A stretch of 64,000 nt of DNA from Termitomyces sp. T153 (lineage: Eukaryota; Basidiomycota; Agaricomycetes; Agaricales; Lyophyllaceae): NCBI GenBank assembly GCA_018296165.2, contig JACKQL020000054.1:1-64000 (forward strand), given 5' to 3'. Below are positions 10,525 to 22,090 of the stretch, piece after piece. The position numbers and the translations under genes were made by a program. Positions within the stretch are counted from its first letter, which is position 1. Each line of letters opens with the position of its first letter. The notes below the pieces were generated by a model. It searched no databases. It was not told the DNA's origin and saw only the letters and a list, made by a program, of their open reading frames with translations.

Positions 10525-11400
10525 ATGAGGATGGTGTTACATGTAAATAACATATAAATTACCAAGTCTGAATAAAATAAGCAGTACTACAGAGGTCCAG
10601 AGGATGCCCAGTTACACATGCAAATATGTCTTTGAAAAGGACTAATGGCAGTGATGAGATACAAAGAATATATCAATATCCAGAAGTCTCCCCATAATGC
10701 AAAAGCTATGAATTATTCATAGATATGTATTGCCACTGTAAGGCCATGCTTGAGACTATAGCATACTCCCATTAGATCAAGCTGTGGCCCATGGTCAGTG
10801 AAACTCAAGTGAGCACAAGGCAGATGAGAATCAGGCAAGGAATGAGCAAAGTGAGCAGAAGGGAAGTGCATCATTAGACAAGCTTACAATCTGTTCAATG
10901 GAATGTAAGTGCCACAATCTCCTACAATATATATACTTCTTGATGACACTGTCAGACCTTTCTGAGTACAGAGGAGCTTTTTGCAACCATATATACTACA
11001 TATCACATAACAATAGAGGTCAAGTTCTTCGGAGCATATGAAACTGGTTTTGATGTGCTGGTATCTTCAGAGATCATGTCCGAATGGTTTCGCAGGAGAT
11101 ATGAAAAGTGTCTGGATATAGTTTACATGAGTGACACGTGTAACAAAGCATTGTGGCAACTTACATTAATTTAGGACAACTAAAAATTAACAAGTCTTTG
11201 CCCAGAATGTAGGAGCATCACAGATTGATCCTGATCTAGCTTATTCATTTCTCAATATCATGACCACTGCGTCGTGGCATATTATACTAGGTCTGCCTTC
11301 CCGTAGAATCTACCGCACGAGCCAATTCAGGCTGTTGCTAACAAGGAATCTGCATCTCCTGACACACTATATCTTCATAGATTGTTTGTGATATGATTTG
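10525..11400. other. Transition zone without a recognised gene
   Basis: AT-rich sequence without a convincing open frame. CG dinucleotides begin to reappear after about 11030, which marks the change from repeat DNA to the host gene island. I see no tRNA or structured RNA here. Confidence 0.5.
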
Positions 11401-11665
11401 ATATGATTGGATCTTCCATGCTTGAGTAGGGAACGCAAGATACAGTCAACGAAGGGAGAAGTGCCGTCGACGTGGGAGCAGGCAACAAGCAGTACCATGT
11501 TTTACCGTTTGAACCACTCAAAGCAGAAATTTGACGTTATCTTATCATATATGTACATATTTACTTCAGTAGGTGTTGCCTTTATCGGACGATGGTATTG
11601 CTTGGACATGTTAGTGGTGGGGAAAGTAAGAGAACCATACTTACATCAAATCTACTTTTTCTTCT

Positions 11666-12231
11666 ATGAAAACTGAGCCGGTAGTGGACCCAACGCTTCT
11701 TCTGTCTGAGGACTCGCCTCAAGCTCAAAAGGAAAAGAAAGGCGCGTCACAGACAATTACCGATCTTCGAAGGGCGTTGGCCTGGGAACTTGCACGATGG
11801 CCGTTAACAAAGCATGTACACTGGGACCGAGGACGCATCCACTTGCCACGTTCCTATCTCTCACGGGACGGAGAAGACACATGCAATGTGTATCCAGGAA
11901 CCGACCTCAACCAACTTGTGCATCAGTATTATCTTGAGGAAATCGATACCAAGATCAGCGATTGGATCAATTACGTACACATGGACAAGGTTGTCTCAAA
12001 ACGGTACGTCTGTTGCTCACCCGGCAAGATCTGCTAATACACAGGCCTAATTTACCTAGACACGAATACTTGGGACCGAATCCGCGTGTAGCCGGCTACT
12101 TCATTGACGTCGATGGAGACATTTACATCAAGTGGTGGGACAGTTATCTTAGCGACCAGTGGATGGGCATGCAGAAGTGGAAGGTCGAGATCTCTTGGAA
12201 TGGGGAGAAATGGGTAGAGAAGAATGCATAA
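11666..12231 (+). CDS. Small spliced hypothetical protein (174 aa)
   Basis: Exons 11666-12003 and 12045-12231 join in frame to 525 nt. The 41-nt intron has GTACGT at its 5' end, a CTGCTAATAC branch-like box and an ACAG end. The ATG at 11666 follows a CT-rich stretch. The protein is rich in Trp and Tyr (TWO blocks stand out: HVHWDRGRIHLPRSY and YFIDVDGDIYIKWWDSYL) and has no signal peptide or membrane segment that I can see. I do not recognise the family. The normal splice signals and CG-rich codons speak for a real host gene. An upstream exon (11407-11630) coding for a hydrophobic segment is possible but unsupported. Confidence 0.6.
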
Positions 12232-12864
12232 GGCAATGGACGATCGAGTTGCGCACAAACGGTTGTAGCTAAGCAAGTCCTGTGTCCGATTTTCTAAGCA
12301 ATGTACTAAAATAACCTTTTCCTGCACTGGAGAACGACATTTGGGGCATTGAAAGACTTGCATGTGTTGATTTTACATCTAATATGCATGGATAGCCTCA
12401 GCTCGCATGCAAGGAAAGTATGGAAATCCCGAGAAGCATCAGATTCAACACGATCTTTCCCCCCTTCTGGTATGTGCGCATACAATGAGAGCATCCGAAG
12501 ACACACGAAGAAAGATCCACGGAAAATAAGAGCATTAGAAAGAGAACTTCCTACGTGTAAACGCTTCTGCAAGAAGTCAGTGAATACGCTGGCATGAAGA
12601 AAACTGCTGCGCAACGAGAAGATCTCGGACGACGGTATCTCTCAAGAAGCCTTACGGCGTTGATCTACTTTCCTCACTTCAACACCCTCTTATGCTCCTA
12701 TGCACAACTGGTTATCAAAGGACAGGATCACTCCACTGGTCTTCAATTCAACCCTATCCCAAGGAACACCAGTAATGAGGTTGTTCTTCAACTTGACCTA
12801 TTCTTGTCGCTCTTTTTGCTGCCGTTGCACCCGCCACTGTCAATGACTGCAAGAAGGAAGCAAC

Positions 12865-13293
12865 ATGGCTACTCGTAATCAATATCTCGACAAAACTATC
12901 AAAGATTTACCGAAAGATATCACTATATCGCAGGACCAAGTCAGTTCTCTTCCTTCTTATTCTAAGGAAATTTTCGACGAACTCAAGTACTTTGATTGAA
13001 AATTAGGGTATCGATACCGGAGTTCTCAATCTGCAGGGAGCTTCTATCGATTTCAAGGTATGATTAATTGAGCTTTGAACCTAACTTTGACAGATACTTT
13101 CTCCGCCGCTGACTCTCAGGCTATCCTGAAACTAGTCAAGTCATACTCCCCGAATCTCCCGCGTCTGCTCGACAACCTCGTTGCGAAGAAGAAATCCATC
13201 GTCATGCTTGTCCCTGGCATTAATATCGCAGAGCACGTTCGCCGCGCTTCAGACGAACTTCATCGCCGCAATAATGAGTTTAACGATGCATAG
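12865..13293 (+). CDS. Short spliced hypothetical protein, perhaps a truncated gene
   Basis: Three exons are proposed: 12865-12939, 13007-13057 and 13120-13293, with introns of 67 and 62 nt (GTCAGT...TTAG and GTATGA...CTCAG); all junctions are phase 0. The product of 99 residues has an N-terminal helix-like part (MATRNQYLDKTIKDLPKDI) and a C-terminal part (LVPGINIAEHVRRASDELHR). No known domain is recognised. Directly after the TAG stop the same frame stays open for another 50-odd codons (to about 13452), so the gene may be a longer one cut by a nonsense change. Confidence 0.45.
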
Positions 13294-13460
13294 GATTTCC
13301 GTGTTCGCTGTGCGTCTCTATCTGATTCTGGAGTCATGATCTTTCCGATGCTCTATGAACGATTATCACACCGATGTGAAAACTCAGGTCAGCTCCATCA
13401 CGCGAAAACTGACGCCGCTTTTGAGAAAACCAATGCGGCGTACTCATCCTGAGTGACCTT

Positions 13461-14810
13461 TCAACGTGCAACGTGAATCCCTCTGGATTCAAGTAGAAGA
13501 TTCTCAAATGGTACAATTACTAGAAGGAAGGACTTTCTCCATCAATGCATCGTAACTAGATGTGCCTACTTGTCGCCACAGTCCTACGTCTTTTCTGTCA
13601 TGTACTCTGCTGCAGGTAACGCGATGATTATATTGTCAAGTGTAGATGCAAGATGGAGGCTGACTTGTAACATTGCTTCCACCAAACATTCTCTGTCCTC
13701 GTCTTTTGACCTATTTTTAGCAGGGAATTATCTTCTTTCAGTATTTGCTATGAAGTTCGACGCACGATTAACATGATGTGAATCGGCGATACGTTCCAGC
13801 TACCACATGACACAAAATGTAGTATCTCGGTCTTCCATGACCCTCTACTATCGATGTTCATCATATTGTTGGGTAGAATGAAGACTTAGAGACAAAGGTG
13901 CAGACAAAGGTTCACGCCACTACATATTGACCCAGCAAAATGATACTCTAATTCTACGATTTAGGTTCATCAGATGCTGACGATCCGTCAGCGTACGATC
14001 TGTCGAAATAACTCCGGGATGATGCGGTTTTTAAAATTTACGATCTGTAAGAAGTTCCCGCTACGTATCAATATTAGCTGAAAGTCCCGCCTCACCTCAC
14101 TCTCGGTCTGTGACAAACATCTTATTTACCGTTCCTCTTCAATATGTGATAGCTGTTGACTTCCTAATAGCTCATGAGAGCTACATGCAGGGCAAGGACG
14201 GTCTTGGTATCACATTCACATCGTCCAGCTTTAAGCTTCGAAGGTAGTTAACCATACAACCCTCTGCCGATTCACATTCAAAAAGAACACGCCCGCCCGT
14301 AGAAGATCATTTCGATGGCAAGAGCTGACATTCCCTGAGGAAGACTTTGTTTTATGGCATGGGCCAATTTTTATGGTCACTGTTTTCACCGACACAAAAA
14401 AGTAAAACACGCGTGAACTAGTCGTTCCTAAATCGATATGGTATCCTCTTGATTAGCTTCGGTTGAGTTTAAAATACATTTCACGCACATCCGCCGTCAA
14501 ATGCACCATAGTTCATATCAGAGGAATTCAGAAATGCAACTCTTACCAGTGATGGCACAGCTAATTGATAACAGAAGAATGCCACCAATTGATCAGCCTA
14601 CAGCGCTATAATGATTCTTCTTCGGAGCTTTCAATGCGACCGAATATAACGAAATTGTTCAGTATCAGATATATGGCTTTTGGCATGTTCCAAATTTCGC
14701 ACAGATCTGTCGCAGATATTTCCCTCCGGATAACGCGAACAGACCTTCTTTAGATTAACGTTAGCCACGATACACCATATGAGTAGCGTTGGACTAATTG
14801 TATTGCTTGT
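13461..14810. other. Intergenic stretch, nothing recognised
   Basis: Between the short hypothetical gene and the phosphoesterase gene there are only short open frames (for example 13570-13776 plus) without codon or motif support. The base composition is host-like with normal CG content. I see no repeat or RNA gene. Confidence 0.4.
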
Positions 14811-16483
14811 TCAAAGTAATTCGAGCGCGCGTCTCCCCGTCTTCAAGCCTAATCCAGGTCTCCACCCCATCTGTGGGCTCCGAAGATTTAAAAACCAGGT
14901 TACGTACTCCATATCCCCATCCGTCGCCAGTGTAGCCTCCATAACTTCTCTACGGTCAGAATCGTGAAAGATGAAATGACAGGCAACGGACCCAGAATGT
15001 TTACCGAAACAAAAGATCACATCTTTCTGCTTGTCACGAGCGCACCATTCGTCCCCATGATCTAAATCGCAGGGAGTATGCTACCGTTTCGGCATAAAGG
15101 ATTAGTCATACCATGTCCAGAAAAGACGGCGTGCAGGTTCTTGATGTTCTTATTGACTGCGTCCCAGAAAACATTGTCCTTACCGGAGTCGGACGCAATG
15201 GTAGTTGCCTGAACCGAACCTTCTCCATCCAGCGAGTCGGCTATTGGGAATGTAAGTAAATACATGTGAAGAAAGAAATCAAAGCTCACCGTTGAGACCA
15301 GGTTCACTTTCGCTATCAAAATTGCTTTGTAAATCAGTTGCAATAGAACTTCCCAGCCGTGATCAGGAACCTGACATTTCAAGAAAGGAAAGGAGAACAT
15401 ACGGAGGAATATGAACAAAAGCCAAAGCACCACGCTTTTCAGCCGGTCCCCATGCAGCGTTCATGGCGCGTGTCTCTGACCCCAACCACTCGGCGACGGA
15501 CGTATCGACCCAGTCGGACACACTCGTGGAATTTGCACCAAGAGAGAAGCCGCCTCGCGAATCAAAGAACCAGAGAATTAGAGCAGGGGATGCATCTGGT
15601 ACGGAGCCATTTATAATATATCACAAAGCAAGTATCATAGGGTGACATACCGGTCTTCTGTTTGTATACCTGGCAGATATGATGTAGATGAACATCGTAG
15701 ACGATAAAAATGGAAAAGGGCTAACCGGTACCCAATAATTACCTGGGCCCCCAACTCCTCCGACTCCAGTAGGAGCCATGCGAGTATAACTAAGTGGCGC
15801 CACTTTCTGCTCGCGAAGGATTTCCTCTGCATGACTGATATTGGCTTGATTATCGTGATTCTGAAAGACTGGCGTTAGGAACAAACAAGTGATATAGATG
15901 ATCCTAAGTTACACCTTGTGTGGAAGAGAAGGGAACCTTGACCACATTAAGCGGTGCCACAATTTCGTCAATGAGTGTTGTCGAATTCTCTCTAAAAGTA
16001 TCTGGACGATCGATGAGCAAGACAAAATGCCCGTCAGAGGTACGTTGATATCTTACTTTCGCCAGTGATTAGATCCCCATTCAGCACACTAGGATATCTG
16101 TGAATGACATAGTCACCTGGGAAAAAATGTGAGACTTACACATAGTCAGGTTGTTCATCCTTTAAGACAGTGTTCATCAATCGAGTGCTATTAAAGTCCT
16201 GTTCTGGGCCCCAGACGTCCCAAGGATTTTCTCCGTAATGTAAATCGGAAAACATAGTTAACTTGAAAGTCCCATCAGGACGGAAAGTGACTCGGGGTTT
16301 GCCTGGATAGGGGTCGAGGTCCTCACGGGCTTGGTCGCTCTGAACTATCGGTCCTAGATAGGTTAGTCGTGGGTTTTTTTGTCAGATGCGAACGACAAGA
16401 ACATTAGGGGAGTCAAACCCACTAGGAGCGACTTCGACAAGAGATGTCACCAAAAGAGCAAGGCGGATGGAATTGAGATACAT
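14811..16483 (-). CDS. Secreted calcineurin-like metallophosphoesterase
   Basis: A multi-exon gene read from ATG 16483 to TGA 14811. Exon 1 (16483-16423) codes for a probable signal peptide (MYLNSIRLALLVTSLVEVAP); the first intron is 16422-16354 (GTGGGT...CTAG, phase 1). The metallophosphoesterase signatures follow in order: SDLHYGENPW (metal-binding D-X-H), NGDLITGE (G-D), NHDNQ in place of GNHD, and finally SGHDHGDEWC across an intron at about 15065-15115 (G-H-D-H-G). These are the residues that bind the two metal ions in the calcineurin/purple-acid phosphatase superfamily, so the enzyme should be active. It resembles fungal metallo-dependent phosphatases of the DCR2/SIA1 kind; substrate unknown. 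About seven further short introns are needed; I did not fix each border. Confidence 0.85.
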
Positions 16484-16839
16484 GCTGAACTAATCGCGTC
16501 GCACGGATCTGCCAGTGACGATTTTAATCCCTCAATGTTGACATAGTATTTATAGTACACGTGTGAAGCGAGCGAACGATAGTCCGGATATGTACGCCAG
16601 CCAGCGCCAATAGCTAATTTTGTGATACGTGAATTACACACAGTTGTTTGGCCACGTGGCGTCCTTGGTAGATAATCTTATCTGAAGATTAGATATTGAT
16701 CCTGTCCAATGACCTTGTCGTATTTTGATGCGTGATGCCACGTGACTTGTGACGGTCAACCTTGAAGCTTGAACTGTCATCGACGCGTACTCTAAGGTTA
16801 CGTGTTTCTTTTCTCAGGTGTACACTCTGTGGTTTTTTA

Positions 16840-17296
16840 GTCCTTATACAACACCTATGTCTGCTAGGGGTAGAGGGAGGGCTTGAGATCAGGGTATGAG
16901 AGCCGCATCTGTGTTAACAAATTTGCATACCCTACAACCCACATCCTTGGGAATCTGAACTGAGGAAACAGCTAAAGACCAATGACCTTGGAGCTGGGAC
17001 TCTGGGTAGATCTTCCACCACTGTGGACCCACCACCAAGCTTGTTGCACAGAGATGGGCTCACTCCACCTTTAACCCTAGTACAACCTTGACTAGACTCA
17101 TGTGTCCAATGGCTTTGATAGTCCCTAGTACACACCCTGTCCAAACCAGGGTTTGATGGAACAGTGCAAGCTGTTTCACATGAATCAGTGGATGTTGCCA
17201 TATCACACCATGGTGTGAGGAGAGAGTGTGGAGTGATGCCAGCAGGACTGCCAGCAGTTAAAAAAGGAGAGAATTGAAGAGATGATCCCTAAGTAC
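16840..17296. repeat. CpG-poor unidentified repeat sequence
   Basis: The composition switches here from CG-rich host DNA to CG-poor sequence like that of the retroelements. A minus-strand frame (17201-16932) is open for 89 codons but has no motif I know. The stretch is taken as old repeat DNA into which the solo LTR at 17297 inserted. Confidence 0.4.
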
Positions 17297-17733
17297 TGTA
17301 AGGGTGACCTCTGGAGGCTGTGGCTCAATCACACAACTGGCAGAGGGAGATCCAAAGTTTATTCAGTATCTATAAGAAGTTCTAGCATTCTAGCTACTCA
17401 CCTGGCAGAGGGAGATCTAAAGAGAACAAGTCTGAGGATCCCCAATGCTAGTGTTTGGAAAATTTACTGGGAGTCACATGACCAAGTCACATGCATTGAC
17501 AGGCCAACCAATCATGTGACCAACTGACCAGTCAGCCAGTCACATGACCCAAGCATGTATATCACAGAGGCAACACTTATCTGAATTATGGACAGAGAAC
17601 CAGTGCAACCTGAGGGCTAAAACTAGGACCAATAGATAGGAAAAGGGAAGGAGAATAAAGGAAAACTGTAGTGGAGAGGATCTGACAGGAACTGGAGGAG
17701 GAGAAGGGGAAACAAGTGGGATGTCCCCTGACA
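17297..17733 (-). repeat. Solo LTR (type II, 437 bp) with AGTAC target duplication
   Basis: On the plus strand it starts TGTAAGGGTGACC and ends ATGTCCCCTGACA. It is bordered on both sides by AGTAC (17292-17296 and 17734-17738), a perfect 5-bp duplication as made by Ty3/gypsy integrases. No internal coding sequence remains, so it is the product of recombination between the two LTRs of a former element. About 170 bp at its 5' end are shared with the LTRs of A and C, while the centre is different. Confidence 0.93.
17475..17546 (-). promoter_or_regulatory. Cluster of CACATG/CATGTG motifs in the LTR
   Basis: Four CACATG or CATGTG hexamers lie at 17475-17480, 17488-17493, 17513-17518 and 17541-17546, most within the longer word GTCACATGAC or its reverse complement. 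The cluster sits in the centre (U3) of the solo LTR and is absent from the 441-bp LTRs. It looks like a binding array for a bHLH-type (E-box) factor, but this is inference. Confidence 0.35.
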
Positions 17734-17738
17734 AGTAC

Positions 17739-19150
17739 TATTATGAACTATATAAAGTAGTCTTTGGAAAAAAGGAATTTGATGAATTACCTCCATGGTG
17801 ACCTTGAATCATGCAATCTACCTAGTACCTGACACCAAACCTGCCACGTAGAGACATACATATATAGTATGTTATACAGTACAATGGACTATGTTAATGA
17901 TGTCCATTGCTGCCTAGCTGCTATGCAGAGGACATAACAACTAGTGGTTTTGCAAGTAGAGTACAGACAGACTATGAGAAATGAGGGCATAAGTTAGGTG
18001 AGGTTCCAGAAAGCCCACTAGAAGTTGCTAGTGCAAGGTCCACAGAAACTGATAGCAAAAAGGAGAGGGGAACTCTGTGGGTAAACCCAACTAGAGTAGA
18101 AATAAAGTTGCCAGACATATCCTGCAAACATTTACATTTGTTGTCTAGGTATCACCCTACTCTTTTCCAAATCCAAAAGCTGCATGCATTGGGTCTCATA
18201 CATCTGGATTCAAGTTTCCATCTCTGCTCAACCTGTCTGGATTGAAGTCAAATAGCCATAGGTACATAGGTTCATCATAAAGCATAGCTATATTTAGCCA
18301 GATCAGGATATTATAAACAGCTGACACCTCAAATGTGCACTGACCAGGTATTTGGAACAATAATTGAACCTTTCAGGTCATCAACCATTGTAGTCATCAT
18401 CAACATTGAGGAGGTACAGTATAGCTATGTAATATCTCATTGATAGAACAAATTTACTTTGGCACAAAGCAGCTTATGAATTAGTGTAACATATCTCCAT
18501 CTAGACCCTTCTTTTGTAATTGCAGTAATTTTTGGTAAGGACTCCCCATCAGCAAAAGTTGGGAGCTGATTAGAGCCAATAACACAGTCAATTTTTTCTT
18601 TGGCTTTTGGTATTGGTAAGCAGGCCAAGAATACATGATGCAATTGCTGTCACAGTCTACTCAACAACCACTATTTCAATCAATTGAGCAACATGTAGAT
18701 GTATATGTGGCATACATTGTCAGAACCACCTGAATCACAAGAGAAGATCTTGGAAATCATATCTGTTGTAAAGATAGTTTGTGGGCTGACCACTGCTACA
18801 TTGATCACTGAAGGGAAATCACTGAAGGGAAAGATGGTGGGTTGCATGCAGAAGCCATAGAGGAGGATACCTGAGCTTACAATGATGATGAGGAGCTCTT
18901 GATACATAGTAGGGGTAATTATGAATTCTTTTTTTAGCCTTTTCACATGAGTTACAGTTATTTTGAGGGCCAAAATTTTGCAAGATTAGTAACAAGTGAT
19001 GCCCCTTTATGCATCATGCTAGGGCAAATAAGATACAATTTTGTCATGCATTATGTATTACAGTTTATACCATCCACTTTGCTACAGTAGCTATAATTAT
19101 ACACATCCTGGCAGGCATGGTGATCAACCAATCAAGTAAACAAGGGGGTT
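17739..19150. repeat. CpG-poor repeat DNA of unknown type
   Basis: AT-rich, CG-poor sequence with two short minus-strand frames (18643-18437 and 18973-18680), the first with the phrase FLACLPIPKAKEK and FADGESLPKITAITKEG. They look like decayed coding pieces of a transposon, but I cannot place them. Confidence 0.35.
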
Positions 19151-19154
19151 CATT

Positions 19155-19370
19155 ATTACAGCCATTTTCATAATATTAAGCCCCTTTTGACTTCCAATTG
19201 TTGAGTTGTTTGGCCTGATATCCATGAATGCTGGGCTTGCCAGAGAATGTGAATCCATGCTGCTTCAAAGCCCAATATGTTGGAGACACATCAATCCCAC
19301 ATGTGTTTTGAAGCAAGTCTTGAAGCTTGGATAAGAATAAGACAGGCTGTTTCTCAATACAACTGTCCAA
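19155..19370 (-). pseudogene. Fragment resembling a Tc1/mariner-type transposase DNA-binding region
   Basis: The minus-strand frame reads LSKLQDLLQNTCGIDVS, then PTYWALKQHGFTFSGKPSIH. The spacing and the words LQDLL and ALK..GFT recall the helix-turn-helix part of Tc1/mariner transposases. No DDE catalytic part is found near it. A 90-bp piece of it (19155-19245) recurs inverted at 21990-22090. It is interrupted on its upstream side by the LINE at 19397-21765. Confidence 0.4.
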
Positions 19371-19396
19371 AAACTATTGTATAAGTTAATTGCATT

Positions 19397-21765
19397 GGCT
19401 TTTTTTTTTCTTTTTTTTAAACCTTTTATAGACTTTGAGCTTCTGCCCCTGATGGTCTTTACCTAGTCTAAGTAGTGGGATTTAGTGGATGATTGATTGA
19501 CAAGCCAACTCATTGCCCCCCAACCATTCAACACCCTTGGCATCATTTTAGGTGCAATGTCCCTTATGGTACCATGCTAAGTACCTTGTTTCTTCTTACT
19601 TCTACATTTGTTCATGTTTGGGTTCTCTTGTGATTTGCTTTTGGTCACCCAGCCTCTGTGAGGTCTCACACAACTGGTTGGATCTGCTAGTGCAGGGGTG
19701 CAGTGGTAGGTTTGGGGTTTGAGTTCCCTTAGCTTTTGCTGAGTTCAGGCCTCCCTTCTCCTATATTCCCTGCAAACAAGTAATCAGTTGGGCTCAAGCA
19801 TTTTTAGAGTATTTTTCATATTGGTGAGTAGGACTTTTACCAAGCAGTATTGTCCTTGTTATGAGTGCTCTGTTTGTCTGGCCAATTGTAATCTTTCTGT
19901 ATTGCTTCTGTAATTTCTAGCTTGTCATCCATTTCAATAAGATTAGTTGGTGATACCTCACCAAAGTTTGCCTTTAGTCTTCCTGTGTTGCTTACAAACT
20001 GTAGTACCACTATTATCTCTTCTCTTTTCCAAAATAGGGTTTGCAGACTTCTCTCACTGTCACCTGTCATCTTTCACATTTTGTGTCATTCATTCTTGTG
20101 TGCCCAGCATTCAAGTAGGTAGTGCTGCACTGTTTCCATCCCTTCTTTACATTTACTATATTGTGCTGATTCCCATTTCTGTATTCTGTGTAGATAGCCA
20201 TTCAGCAGTACATGACCAGTATGTAGTTGAATCAGTAGGCTGAGTTGATTCCTCATTGTGCCCCTTGTTGCTTCTTTGAATGCTGAAAACAAGTGACTGT
20301 CCTCATACAGTTTGTTATAATGCTCATACCTGGGCAATTCCATCCATCTCTTTCTCCTGCATTGTCTTAGCCTGGTGCCATGAGCCTGTTTGAGTGCCAA
20401 CAGGCTGATTAGCAGCCTGTCTTGTCACTTTGCAAGGTATGCCAGTAGTTGGTCTCAAGGATCAGAATCTCCTCCTGCTGCCTTCTCTGCTGCCTTATCT
20501 ACTATCTCATTACCTTCTGCTCCTGCATGGGCTGCAATCCAGGCAATCTTCAATTTGAATTCCTGCCTGCCTCCTTCCTTCCATGCTATGGATCTCATTG
20601 GTTTGTGGGCTGTGTTGAGGTGATAATGACTTTGTCTCTGTTTGAAGATTGCTAGTGATTGTATTACCACCCAGTTGTCAATCTGTAAGGTGGATCCTTT
20701 TGGCAGTCCTGCCTTTTTCAACAGGTGTAGTCCCAGGTTTAGTGCTACTGCCTCTGCTTCAAAGGATATGTTCCTTGTTATCAGGCCTAAATGGTATTGC
20801 AGGGTCTTAGGCATGTTGTTGCCTTTCAGAAGGACCACCACTGCCCCTGCATTTTCTTTGTAGCCTAAGCTATCCATGTAGATCCTAACCTGTGCAGTAT
20901 TAGCTTTGTCAAATATCAGTGACTTCTTTTTTGTCTCTGCTATTATCATTTCAAATGGCATCATATAGGTTGGAAGTTGTTGCACTGGCATTATCATCTC
21001 TGTGTCTTTTGGCTGGAGGTTGTAAAGCCATGCTAGGTTGTGTAGTGGTCATTGGTGTCATGTGACATTGTGCCAAATAGCATGCTTAAGCATTTTGTGC
21101 AAGGAATGTGTTTTCAGTAGTGCTGCCAGCCATACTGCATACCTATGGCATATCTTGCCAAGCAACAGTCCTACTGGGAGTAAGCCAGCATGTATCTCAA
21201 TCATGTTAATTGGGCTCATTCTGATTGCCCCAGTGATCCTGAGAGCAGCAAATCTCTGAACCAATGCCATCCTTGTCATGAAGCCTGCTGAGCCTTGATC
21301 TTTCCTTGCATCTGGCTTTCTGTGTATGAGCATGTACCATACCTCCACTACATATGTCATTTTTGGCACCACTACTGCTTTATACAGCCTTGCCATGAAC
21401 TCTGGGTTGAGGCCTGTGGAGGGTCTAGTTAGCCTACCAAACATCAAGACATATTTTGTAGCTTTTGCAATTGCATATTTGGCATGTTCATTCCATCATA
21501 GTTCATTGTCATTACCCCCAGAAACTTGTATGTCCTCACTTGTTTGATGCACTTCCCTCCAAGGTTTATAGCTGGCCTCTGCAGCCTCTTTGTTTTGGCT
21601 TCTGGGGATGGATCATCTTCCCTTCTCCTAGTCATGTGCATAAGTTCAAACTTGCTAGTTTTGAACCTTGAGTTATGTCTCTCTGACCACTCAAAACCTT
21701 GCATTTCCTCATGTTGTGCATTGGCCTTTAATGACATCTAGTGTACTTACAGTTACTTCAAAACC
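19397..21765 (-). mobile_element. 5'-truncated LINE (non-LTR retrotransposon) with RNase H
   Basis: Read on the minus strand: the end of a reverse transcriptase (SKFELMHMTRR and TYKFLGV, 21737-21444), its C-terminal part (LYKAVVVPKMTYVVEVWYML, 21447-21058), an RNase H domain (20997-20455) and a zinc-finger-like tail (LHTGHVLLNGYLHR, 20400-20086). A T-run at 19400-19418, broken by one C, corresponds to the poly(A) end. ATTGCATT occurs at both borders (19389-19396 and 21766-21773), a possible 8-bp target duplication. The endonuclease and the RT catalytic core are absent; 5' truncation is usual for LINEs. Confidence 0.82.
20455..20997 (-). pseudogene. RNase H domain of the LINE
   Basis: The open frame of 180 codons has the residues expected for an RNase H fold: RIYMDSLGYKENAGAVV (Asp), EAEAVALNLGLHLL (Glu), LQIDNWVVIQSL (Asp) and AAHAGAEGNEIVDKAAEKA (His, Asp). 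The usual DGS after the first Asp reads DSL. It belongs to the LINE polyprotein and would remove RNA from the cDNA hybrid; as part of a truncated copy it has no own start. Confidence 0.75.
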
Positions 21766-21989
21766 ATTGCATTCATCCATGAACTGTTCTCTTCAGAGGT
21801 ACATCACTAGTTTAACAATATGTTGTCTTGACATGTTTGATGGCCCAGATGCTAACACCAGTAATTTCCTGCATTACATTGTATTTATACTTCTTGACAA
21901 GTACAAGTTGTAAAATCAGTCTCTTCAGTTCAATCAATTTGTGATGCCTTATAATAGAAGAAGGTAAGATGTTGATTTACACAAGTAAC

Positions 21990-22090
21990 TATTCTCCAGC
22001 AAGCCCAGCATCCATGGATATCAGGCCAAACAACTGAACAACTGGAAGTCAAAGGGGCCTAACATTATGAAAACAACTGTGAAGGGGCTG
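21990..22090 (+). repeat. Inverted copy of the 19155-19245 segment
   Basis: TTCTCCAGCAAGCCCAGCATC and the following 80 bp are the imperfect reverse complement of 19155-19245. In the plus frame it reads SSKPSIHGYQAKQLNNWKSK and stays open to about 22195, so it is a second, inverted piece of the same coding repeat. Confidence 0.6.

Noticed and set aside
16447..16641. Alternative upstream start for the phosphoesterase gene on the minus strand
   Set aside because: It lies in a different frame and lacks a signal peptide; the ATG at 16483 gives a signal peptide and a phase-matching intron.
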